Assembly (NCBI GenBank): GCA_019054805.1 | Contig: JAHQIY010000008.1 | Location: 2,713,501 to 2,777,500, forward strand | Direction: 5' to 3' | Source: Brachionus manjavacas | Taxonomy: Eukaryota; Rotifera; Eurotatoria; Ploima; Brachionidae | Length of the DNA stretch: 64,000 bases | Shown: positions 55,586 to 64,000 of the stretch, in pieces | Layout: each line of letters opens with the position of its first letter | Position numbering within the stretch: the stretch's first letter is position 1 | Program-made: the position numbers and the translations under genes | Notes under the pieces: generated by a model | What the model saw: only the letters and a program-made list of their open reading frames with translations | What the model was told of the DNA's origin: nothing | The model's database searches: none

Positions 55586-55783
55586 AAAAAAAAAAAATTC
55601 CAAACAATTAAAATTAAAACAAAAATAATAAATAAATAAATTAATATTTAGAAAATTCAAAGAAAAATTAAAATATAGAAAATATACCAAAGTATTAAAG
55701 TTTGAAAGACGCTATGAATTTAAATTAAAAATACAATGTATGAAAGAATATTTTAAAACATATTATGTAAATTAGAAATGAAA

Positions 55784-57905
55784 TCATTCAATGATACTAA
55801 TACTTTTCAGTATCAAAAATAAATTAATTAATGTAGCTTCTTTTTTTAATCTTAAATCTAAGTCATCTATATTATCTTCAAATACATAAAATTTAAAATG
55901 TATAGAAGGATCATGATCTTTTAAATTAAAATATGTTATAAAATTTTTTATATCAAGAATATGTTTTTAATTGTTATTTTTGTATGTTTAGTTTGACCAA
56001 TATAATAAAAGTCTTTACATTTCAGACATTTAATTAAATAAATAGAATTAATACTTTCACAATTAGTGTTTGACAAGATTGGTAAATAAAAATCTTTTAA
56101 ATTTAAAAATTTTGTTCTATCAGTGAAAGCACAAATTTTACAGTTCATAATTTTACATTTATCACTATAATAAACATTGAAGGTTTAACCATGAATAAAA
56201 ATAGACTTCAAGTTAAAAGAAAGACTTGAAATATAACTTAATTTAATTCTACTTAATAAATTTTTTTTATTGATTTTTACAATGATTATATGATTTTATC
56301 AATATTTTCTTTAGATTAGGAATATTACGATTAAAAGGAGTTCTTATAATCAGTGAATCATTACACAAAAAATCATTCTTTTCCTTATATTCAATCAATT
56401 TGTTACGATCTAGCTTACCAATACATGACCTAATTTTACGTAATGTTGAAAATTTAAATCCTTTCTTTAAAAGCTGATAAATCAAAAGACTAGAAAAAAT
56501 CAAATAATCGGAAAAATAAGAACATATTCTTCTAATCCTAATAAATAATCCTTTGGACATATTTTTAAAAATATGATCTGGGTGGTTTGATTCTGTCGAT
56601 AAATAGCTAAAACTATTAGTAGGTTTAAATAAATTTTAAAAATCGTTTTATCTGTAAAAGAATTTAAACTAATCTCTAAATCTAAAAAAACTATCTCATT
56701 TCCACCGCAGATATTTAATTTTAATGATTTAAAAAATTCCTTAAGCTGATCAATATTAAAATCTTTTTTGACAAATAAAAAAATATCATCAATGAATCTT
56801 TTGTAAAATAAAGGTCTATGTATTACTAAAATTTTTTCTTCAAAAAAATGTACAACTACATTAGCAATTGTTGGTCCACCATAGCAATTTCTTAATCTGT
56901 TTAAAATAGTTATTTTCAAATTTAAAATAATTATTGAATAAAACTATTTTTAGAATTTCGTTAAAACCTTGAATATTCAAATGTTTAGTGTCCAATTTAT
57001 CCTTCATAAAATCAGTGATAATTCGTAGAGCTAAAGCTAAATCAATATTTGTATATAGAGACTCAAAATCACACGAGTATAAAGCACTATCTCTATTAAA
57101 AGTATTTTTTTCTAATTCCTGAATAAGATTTTGTGAGTCTTTTATAAAACTTGAAAAATTTTTAACATAAGTTTGCAATAAAATGTCAATTAGGAGGCAA
57201 AAATTTGATATAAAACTAAATTTATAATTAATAATAGGCCTAATGCCGAGTTAAAAATTTATATCATTCAAATGTTCTAATGCTAATGTTTCATAAATCT
57301 TATTAGATATTAAACATAAACCGATATTTTTATCACATTCTAGAATTTTAAAAGGCTTAAATCTTATAAACTTTTTTAGACTATTAAAATGGTCAAAAGT
57401 TATATTAAAATCAAACTTATAATTTAAATCTTCTAAATTTTTATAAAATTCTAGTTTAAATCCAAAAGATTTTTTTTGTAAAGGGAGTACTTCCGGATCA
57501 ATATTAGCTCTTGTCAATTTAAAAAAACAACCTAAAGCATCAAAATTTGTAATGTTAGCAGTAGTAGTAGTAGTAGTTTTGACTGAAGCTGGCTAGCCAG
57601 CGAGTGTGCTGTTAAGGCACACTATGACAGCTGATGTGATTGATTGCTGCTCATCCAGCAATCAATGCCTGCTTTAAAGCTGTTAACATTAGGGGCTTCA
57701 ACTAATTGATTTGGCAGTGAGTTCTTTATGTTAGACCACCTCTTTTTCTTTTTTCCACCAGATTTGGAATGTTAATAGTAAAATTATTCGATTTAATAGA
57801 TGACTTATCTTTAATTTTATGGTAAAATACTTTCTCGTTAAATTTAAAAAATTCTTTTTCAAAAAAATATAGAATATTAGTAAAAATGGAAAATTTATTA
57901 AAATG
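55784..57905 (-). pseudogene. Penelope-like RT and GIY-YIG polyprotein, frameshifted
   Basis: Segments in order on the minus strand are as follows. The N-terminal DKNIGLCLISNKIYETLALE is at 57251-57380. An RPIINYKF motif lies near 57240. Motif A is CDFESLYTNID (57.0 kb), and a motif B-like segment GGPTIANVVVHFFEE precedes the catalytic YKRFIDDIFLF (56.8 kb). A connecting region follows (56267-56560). A CxxC pair, NCKICAF, comes before the endonuclease core SIYLIKCLKCKDFYYIGQT (about 56030-56090). After a frameshift the end follows, with the conserved glutamate in LRLKKEATLINLF near 55810. At least three frameshifts plus the LINE insertion make it non-functional. Confidence 0.9.
57558..57767 (-). 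mobile_element. LINE family D 3' end inserted in the Penelope-like element, 7-bp TSD
   Basis: An inverted counterpart of 36860-37222. It has the same ORF2 end (NQLVEAPNVNSFKAGIDCW), the same two 3' hairpins and the same trinucleotide tail (AGT on this strand). It lacks about 165 bp inside ORF2. It is flanked by AATGTTA at 57551-57557 and 57768-57774. Removing it together with one duplication joins the Penelope-like frame as NFTIN then ITNFDALG without a break. Confidence 0.93.
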
Positions 57906-58397
57906 AAAGCAAGGAATAAACTTATTGCTTGATTATCTTGATATTCTCAGTCAATTAGAATTTGATATTGCATCAATGAAAAAAAAAAATTCATCGAGTT
58001 ATCATCGATGAGGAGTGAGCGGATTCATTATGTTACATCGATGAAAAATATAAATTTCATCGGTTTTTCATATATTTCAATAATTTTTTTTCATTGAGTT
58101 AAAATAAACTTAAAAGTAATTTATCAATTGTTAATTCTTTATTTTAATTTAATTTTTAAAACATTTATGAAAAAAATACAAAAAATATTTAAGCCCGTTT
58201 AAAAAAATTCAAAAAGGAACATGTCAAAAAAAAATTTTAACCTCACAATAAAAAAATTATTTAATTACACTATTCAAATTAAATATACACATATAATATA
58301 ATATATATAAATAAAGAAAAAAAATTTCTTACTAATATTATTGACGGTTAAAAAATTAAAGTTTATAGTTTCTCATCATTTAACAATAATTTTAAAG

Positions 58398-58580
58398 TTC
58401 TGTTTGCCGTTTTGTACTACTTATTAAAGCCGACATAGCTAGTCGTTTAATTTTGCTTTTTTGACCACGGTTTACTTGAGTTGTTGAATTTGTCACAACT
58501 AGACCAGAGCTTGTCGATAACCTCAATAGTCCAAGTATTCGATTCGGATGAATGATTAGGCCCATAACTCATTTTTTCCA
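58398..58580 (-). pseudogene. Coding-like remnant inside the 1875-bp element
   Basis: The minus strand is open for about 57 codons to a stop: MGLIIHPNRILGLLRLSTSS, then VNRGQKSKIKRLAMSALISS. It is basic and less A/T-random than its surroundings. It may be the C-terminus of the element's lost transposase, but there is no recognisable motif. Confidence 0.35.
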
Positions 58581-58982
58581 GATTCTATTTCTCTATTAAT
58601 TTAAGTTAATCTTAAAAAAAATAATTTATTAATTTATTAAATTAATTAATTGAGCAAAGTCTAATTTGTAAGAAAAAAAGATGGTTATTTTTTTTAATGA
58701 TGATAATCTTAATATTTTGACCAGGCTTGTTTTTGACCAGTCACAAGTTTAAGTCAAAGTCACTAAAGCCAATTTTTTACTTGACTTAAATAATCTTAAA
58801 TTTTTGATCGAGGGGATGGGAAAAATAAATAAAATTTCTAGAATTGCTATTGCAAATTAAAATAAGATATTTTTGAATAATTCTGATTAACGAATCTTAA
58901 CAGAAATTGAGTATGCTTAACAAATAATCGATGAATGACTCAATTAAAATTTACTACTTGCGTCTTTAATAGAATTAAGCTA

Positions 58983-59579
58983 CAGTGGTGTTCCGGATTT
59001 AGTAATTTACGATAATTTACGTAAAAAACAGTAAATTTACAAAAGTAAAAAAACGTAAATTTACTTGATTTTACGTAAAATTTGGTAAATTTCGATCATT
59101 TTACGTAAATTTATGTAAAAAAAAATGTCCAAAAAATTGAAATAATTTGGCACTTTTTAAAAAAAAATGAATTTCATAATTTATATCCAAAATTATGAAA
59201 AAAAAAAATTACCATAATTTACGTAAATTTTGGTAAAATGTAATCAATTTAATGGTAAAAAATAGTAAAAAATGGTAAAAAATGATTATTTAAAATTTTA
59301 AATTAATTTGAAAAAAATTTTTATTAGGTTGGTTATAATTTTTCAAACACTTAAAGGGTGAAAAATTAATTTTAATTTTCTTTAATTTTTATTATTTTTG
59401 TTGAAAGGCAAAGATTTAAGTAGAGAGCGCATTTGGGTATTTGAAATTGTTAAAAGAGAAATACCAGGTCAAAAAGATCAGAGAAAATTCTAAGCTATTT
59501 CTAAAGCTCCTTCAAAAATTAATGATTTAAAAATTATTTAATAGTTTTTTTTATTTTTTTTAATTTTTTAACACCACTG
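58983..59579. mobile_element. Tc1/mariner-type MITE, TA target duplication, nested
   Basis: The ends are CAGTGGTGTT and its complement, with TA on both sides (58981-58982 and 59580-59581). The length is 597 bp. The left third is a dense array of TTTACGTAAA-like words (58990-59280), giving many overlapping palindromes. A short open stretch on the plus strand near 59410-59500 (SRERIWVFEIVKRE) is not assignable. Confidence 0.85.
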
Positions 59580-60189
59580 TACAATACTGAGTTTTTAAAG
59601 CATTAATGCTTTCTAAATATTACTCAAACATAGATTCAAAGTTCATACAAGGTTCAAATAGTGAGTGCTCCTATTTTTTAAATATTTTGTTAGTATCTAA
59701 CAAAAAATGACTTCTGATTGGGGATTTAATAGTCTCATCGTAAATTCAGTGGGTTATTTGATGATTTTTCGATGTACTTCGCTAATTCCTCGATGAAACA
59801 TTATTTTGGTTGTGACTGGGTTGTGATGCAGCACGAGAAAAGGAATCAAAACTTTTTTAAAATAGTATTTCCAGAGTTGTTTATAAGTCACAAGACTAAA
59901 CTCAAGTCAAAAGTTTAATTTTTTTATTTATTTTCAAAATCTCAGTTTTGTTTATTTTTCTTTCTTGATCTGTCGGGCTTCATGTCTATGTGACCGCTTT
60001 CATGACCACATGGAACGATAAAAATTCAATTTCAAGAGAACGCTGCGCCCTAAAACTGCAATATTACTTTACTTAAATTGAAATTAAAAAATATTTCTAT
60101 TTAAGAATGAAGCCAAAAGCAATTCTGAAAAAATCATTTTTTAAATTAAGGAGATGATGAAGATGATGATGACGACGACTCTAAATTTA

Positions 60190-60357
60190 TCTTAAAGGCT
60201 TGGAAAAGGGTATCGAGCAATTGCAAGAAACAATTCAAGTACATTTATTGGTATCGGATGCTTCTGATGCAAATCGAAATGCATTCAAAGAAGTGTTTGC
60301 TGAAAATGTGCCGGGTCCATATGCGTATAAGGCAACAAAAGCTTTATTAATTGATTA
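60190..60357 (+). pseudogene. FLYWCH-MULE transposase fragment
   Basis: After a TATCTTAAAG acceptor-like sequence the plus strand reads GLEKGIEQLQETIQVHLLVS, then DASDANRNAFKEVFAENVPG and KATKALLID before a stop. The DA-xx-xxNAF-xVF pattern is that around the second aspartate of animal MULE transposases. The fragment is bounded by non-coding sequence on both sides. Confidence 0.5.
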
Positions 60358-61942
60358 AAATTCCTTTTTATTTTATATAACTATTTGTTATTTTTAATCA
60401 AAATTACGTTTCATTACAAATTAAAAGATTGTACTATTTTTAAATATTTAAATTTTACCTAACATTATATATTAAATACTAAAATACTGATAATATTTAA
60501 ATTATTTACTAATTTATTTAAAATAATTTACTTATCATTAAATATAAAAAAATTGGTCGAAATAGTAAAATATTTATCAAAATAATTTAAAAAACAAACT
60601 GATCAAAATATTTTTTTACTAAATGATTAATATAAAGTCCTATTTATTTCTATTGGATTCGTCTTTAAATATGGCACAAAATTAGAATTTAAAATTTTGA
60701 AAATGATGTCTATACAAAAATTTCACTTTAAACTGCCTAACTAAAACTCCAAGTAGTTATCAAGAGTATCGAACATTTAAAACATTTCTTATATAATTAC
60801 TTTTGTAAGTTAAATAATTTCCAAGGAATTCTCAAATATGTCACTTGAAAAGATTTAGTTAAATTAAATAATACTTTTCAAGCCTAATATTTTATGGTTT
60901 ATGGATAAAAATCATTTATTTCATCTTAAATAATTAAATACACTTATGGATGATTTCTTTTGACTAATTAAAAGAATAGAATAAAGAAAAACTTTAAAGA
61001 ATAAGAAAAAAAATAAAGCATTTATTTATTTTTTGAGAATAAAAAAAAATTGTTTATAAAACATTAATTTTCTTTGAATATTTGACATGTATCCTGGAAA
61101 CATCGAGTAGTAATTACAATAAACTCACAAAAATAAAGATTATGTCCCGTCAATTCTTTTAGGTAAATGATAAATTGTGGAATAGACGAAAGTATAAATG
61201 TCAAAACCAATTTAGATTTTCGTTAATATGATCTTTGCTTTTTTCAGAGGAAATCAATTTTGTTGAAAAGCCAGTCAAAAATACAGTTGATGAAAAACCA
61301 ATATAAAGATTCTAGATCAATTTAATTCAAAACTTTTTCTTATTCGCTTTTAATGAAATTTAAATTTTTTCTTAGCAATAATGACTAAAATTTACATTAA
61401 AATAAGTTTAAATATTATTCTCATTTTTCAAATTTCGAATTCATGTTGAACAAAATCTTTTGAAATTTTGAAATTTTAAATAAGAGGCCTTGTTTCGTAC
61501 TCTTGTTTAATAAGAATTTGAATAGAACATAAAAATTTTTTAAATCCTTTGAACAATAAATAATTTCATCGAAATCTTACTGTAAAAATTCAATAACTTG
61601 AAATGTCATGGGATGGTTAAAAATTTTACTTTTAAACTCAATAAAGCAAAATGAAATTAAATTAAATTTTAGAATAAATTTAAACTAATTAAAGGCCATT
61701 AAAGATAATAAATTATTTTCAAAAATTTAAAATACGCTTGTGTTAAAGGTTTTAGTTATTTGAAGAAAAAATTAATGATTACTCTTAAACTAGTTTTAAA
61801 ATAATATTTTTAATTGATGACGGATATTTGAATTGATATAACACCTGAATTAGGGAACATGAAATTTGAAACAAAATTTTTGGATATTATTTTATTTTTT
61901 TAGCCTGTAGTAATAGCGTAAAAATATTTAACAAATATAAAT
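60358..61942. other. Gene-free stretch downstream of uL14
   Basis: 1.6 kb of A/T-rich DNA between the MULE fragment and the uL14 stop codon. No repeat match seen. The last part serves as the 3' UTR and polyadenylation region of uL14 (minus strand). Confidence 0.45.
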
Positions 61943-62496
61943 TTAAGCTACAGCCTGGGCTAATGAAGCAACTCTTGGCCATAAATCGGCGCACTCTCTG
62001 GCTACTGGTCCGGTGATAGCAGAGCCTTTTAACTCTCCTTTATTATTTACTATCACCCCTGCGTTGTCCTCGAAGTATATAAAAGTACCATCCTTTCTTC
62101 TATAAGACTTCCTCTGCCTGACAACAACCGCCGGTATTACTTTAAAAAATTATCTTTATTAAAATTATAAGAAAAAATTTTTTTAAAAATGATCTTACCT
62201 TTTTTACGTAAATCTGGCTTTCCTTTTTTGACAGTCGAGATGATCATATCACCAACACAAGCGGCTGGTAGTCTGTTCAATCGGGCACCGAAACCTTTTA
62301 CGGCGATGATGTTTAAATTTTTAGCTCCAGTGTTATCGGCACAATTAATGACAGCGCCTACTGGTAAACCGAGTGAAATTCTAAATTTACCACCACCAAC
62401 ACCTCCTCTACCTAAAGTTGAAAAATTTTTTCGTCAACAAACAGATACAAGCATTGATTAAATTGGATTTAAAATTATACCTCTTTTGGATGCCAT
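61943..62496 (-). CDS. RPL23: Large-subunit ribosomal protein uL14 (eukaryotic L23)
   Basis: Three exons on the minus strand: 62496-62481 (16 nt), 62411-62199 (213 nt) and 62139-61943 (197 nt). The introns are 69 and 59 nt, with GT-AG ends in correct phase. The total is 426 nt, 141 residues plus stop, against 140 in human RPL23. The sequence is nearly that of other animals: [78 protein letters not shown] and [17 protein letters not shown]. uL14 sits on the 60S interface face, contacts the sarcin-ricin loop region and takes part in bridge B8. The start is fixed by the tiny first exon ending in AAAAGAG, a common layout for ribosomal protein genes. The plus-strand 90-codon frame here is a shadow. 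Confidence 0.98.
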
Positions 62497-63263
62497 TTTT
62501 TTGCAAAAGGTTTATGCTAGTTAATAATTATCGATGCTTTTACTTTAGGTTATTCAAAAAAACTAATTTTTAGTTTTTTTAATGTGCTCGGTATTAGTGA
62601 ATGCGCTGAAAGATTTTGAATGCATTTAGTCTACCAACACCAATACATGTATTAATTCATTTTTGAAATTTTGTGCTCAAAAAATTTGCATGCATATTTT
62701 CCAAATTTCTTAGGTTCATAGTAAAAATTTAAATTGTCTTTTTAAATTTCTTCGAATCTTTCAATTTTAAAAATTAGCACCCTCAATTTATTAAAATTTG
62801 TTTCAAAATAGATATTTACTTTTTTTTTTAAATAAATTAAACATAAATAAAATGGCACAATTAACTTTTAGATAGACTAAATATTCAATTTTTATTTGGA
62901 ATTTTTTTTATTATTTAAATTATTAAAATTTTATTCAGATGAATTTCAAATTTGTTTTGCAAAATAACTTGAATATTTATAATTTTAATGAACTATTATT
63001 AGCCTAAGTAAAATTAAAATCTTAAAAATTTCATAATACTTAAAAATTAAAAGCAAAAATTGATTAAAATTTTGACATATTTTCTTTATTTATCATGATT
63101 ATCATATTTAAAAAAATTAACTTGTCTAATCCAAAGTTAAGTTAAAACAGACAATTTAAAGACATGAATACATTCTTTTGAAATAATAAGTCTTTTTACA
63201 GATACTAATTTTAAAATGAAAATTTGAAATATTTTTTTTCTGATACAAAGCCCATAATCAGAA
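62497..63263. promoter_or_regulatory. Divergent promoter region between uL14 and CAMLG genes
   Basis: 767 bp separate the two start codons of oppositely transcribed housekeeping genes, so both promoters must lie here. Less A/T-rich patches occur at about 62585-62660 (AATGCGCTGAAAG, CACCAATACATG). No TATA box can be assigned with confidence in this composition. Confidence 0.5.
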
Positions 63264-63841
63264 ATGAGTTCGGATCAAGCTGAGTTAAGACGTCAAAAAA
63301 TCTTAAAGAACAGCGAGCGTCGTCTTCAACTTTTAATGGGTAGATAAATTTTCATGCTAATTTTAAATTTTAAATTTTGGTTAATTAAAAAAAGGAATTG
63401 AAAATTCCGAAAAACAAACCGCCCAAGTCGAAGATGTTAATTTTAATGAAAGTGTACATAAAATAATTGAAGAAAAGACTACTAAACTTTGCCCGAGTGA
63501 AAAAAATCGTATTCACCAGCAACCAGAATCTCCCTTTTACTCCCTTTTACCAAATGATAAAACTACTGAGGTTTTATCTGATGAAAAAAAAGTCGAGAAA
63601 AATGATCAAATTTTAGCTTATACTTTCAATGGACATTCTAATCTTGAAATTGTGCTTTTTTTTGTTTTAGCTTTGCTAAGTAGTACTCTTTTTTATCTGA
63701 AGCAATCAGACTTAATCTACCATGTATGATTTTGTAATATTAAATTAAATTAAATTAATTATTTAAATTAAAAAGAATGTTTTGCTTCCATTTTTCACTT
63801 TGGAGGCTGCTCATTTGATCGTTCATCTTAAATATTTTCCG
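63264..63841 (+). CDS. CAMLG: CAMLG/GET2 homologue, 5' exons (gene continues past or to the window edge)
   Basis: Exons 63264-63339, 63395-63723 and 63776-63841 join in phase (introns 55 and 52 nt). The N-terminus, SSDQAELRRQKILKNSERRL then LLMG, matches the cytosolic arginine-rich motif of CAMLG (AELRRRKLLMNSEQR) that recruits the ATPase TRC40/GET3 carrying tail-anchored proteins. An acidic low-complexity linker leads to the first membrane helix (LEIVLFFVLALLSSTLFY). The next exon holds FFTLEAAHLIVHLKYFP, aligning with the PFLTLQLAYMGLYKYFP block. With WRB/GET1, CAMLG forms the ER insertase for tail-anchored proteins. The linker is shorter than in vertebrates. The remaining helices are not resolved: a possible next exon from 63888 is open for about 24 codons but does not resemble CAMLG. 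Confidence 0.85.
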
Positions 63842-64000
63842 GTAATCTTTTAAATACTTTTATTTTTTAAATTTTAATTAGTTTAAAGTCAGGTTTATCA
63901 TTTATTAGATTTTTTAGATTTATTAAAAATATCAGATTTAATACACATAATAATAATTACTAATAATAAAAAAAATTAGCTAAATTTATTCTAAATATAA
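63842..64000 (+). other. Intron or unresolved 3' part of the CAMLG gene
   Basis: Begins with a GTAATC donor. A TTTAAAG acceptor at about 63887 would open a 24-codon exon to a TAA, but its sequence does not match the expected third domain. The true exon may lie beyond the window. Confidence 0.4.

Larger units (their letters stand above)
55541..57945 (-). mobile_element. Penelope-like element with GIY-YIG endonuclease, split by a LINE insertion
   Basis: A retroelement reading on the minus strand. An N-terminal domain runs from about 57905 down through the LINE insertion at 57558-57767, then the reverse transcriptase, then the GIY-YIG endonuclease ending at 55784. The 3' region ends in a structured motif at 55541-55585. 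The 5' end is lost where repeat R2 begins at 57921. Gene order and motifs are those of endonuclease-bearing Penelope-like elements, which form a class of their own related to telomerase RT. Confidence 0.9.
57946..59820. mobile_element. 1875-bp inserted element with CYCAGTCA ends and CATCGATGA subterminal motifs
   Basis: Its boundaries are set by the empty site in repeat R2 copy 1. Its ends are short inverted repeats (CTCAGTCA at the left, CCCAGTCA inverted at the right). Many CATCGATGA-like words lie within 100 bp of each end, as expected for transposase-binding subterminal repeats. At most two bases (TT) are duplicated. The superfamily is not identified. A Tc1-type MITE is nested inside it. 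Confidence 0.8.
57921..60075. repeat. Interspersed repeat R2, copy 2, split by a 1875-bp insertion
   Basis: The left 25 bp (57921-57945, TTATTGCTTGATTATCTTGA) and the right part from 59821 are continuous in copy 1 at 49171-49550. This copy has lost about 80 bp just after AAAACTTTTTT compared with copy 1. Confidence 0.85.

Noticed and set aside
62189-62461. 90-codon plus-strand ORF
   Set aside because: It is the antisense shadow of uL14 exon 2, whose minus-strand frame is unmistakable.
63888-63965. Fourth CAMLG exon ending in TAA
   Set aside because: An acceptor and a 24-codon open frame exist, but the peptide does not resemble the remaining CAMLG helices. It is left unresolved at the window edge.

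Overview
The window is eukaryotic and invertebrate in character. It is extremely A+T-rich (roughly three quarters A+T by eye). Host genes carry mostly 48-70 nt GT-AG introns, and long non-coding stretches are filled with decayed transposons. The host genes are conserved metazoan ones. The short introns, strong A+T bias, and mix of FLYWCH/SWIM MULE transposons, a Penelope-like element and CR1/jockey-type LINEs fit a monogonont rotifer such as Brachionus. That assignment is inference; nothing in the window names the species.

Host genes, left to right. (1) A two-exon gene tail of unknown function (10043-10294, minus). (2) A complete five-exon homologue of Drosophila bark beetle/Anakonda (10507-24420, minus), whose exons add up to an uninterrupted 3246-residue reading frame. 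(3) A seven-exon fatty acyl-CoA reductase (39597-41554, plus, 524 residues). (4) A single-exon CASP-type golgin (45183-47216, plus, 677 residues). (5) Two isolated exon-like ORFs near 48.1-49.0 kb. (6) A three-exon ribosomal protein uL14/RPL23 gene (61943-62496, minus, 141 residues). (7) The 5' part of a CAMLG/GET2 homologue (from 63264, plus), divergent from uL14 and cut by the window edge. These genes are functionally unrelated to one another: septate or tricellular junction assembly, ether and wax lipid synthesis, Golgi tethering, translation, and tail-anchored protein insertion.

Mobile DNA occupies most of the rest. LINE fragments of at least four families lie at 3.9-5.8, 7.6-9.8, 28.4, 29.5, 36.4-37.2, 41.6-44.0, 47.6, 49.8-52.4 and 57.6 kb. 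One family leaves the same 3' terminal motif at eight sites. DNA transposons include an apparently intact 897-residue SWIM/PHD MULE transposase (52517-55210), a FLYWCH-MULE relic (7937-9294), a Tc1/mariner relic near 33.7 kb and several inverted-repeat MITEs. A Penelope-like element with an RT and a GIY-YIG endonuclease lies at 55.5-57.9 kb. Two copies of a tRNA-derived SINE are present, one of them in bark intron 1.

Nested insertions can be dated relative to each other because target duplications are preserved. A MULE sits in a LINE with an 8-bp duplication, and removing it rejoins the LINE reading frame. A truncated LINE sits in the Penelope-like element with a 7-bp duplication, and removing it rejoins that frame. 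A 1.9-kb element can be seen by comparison with an empty paralogous site, and a Tc1-type MITE is nested inside it. I found no CRISPR array, rRNA or convincing functional tRNA gene.
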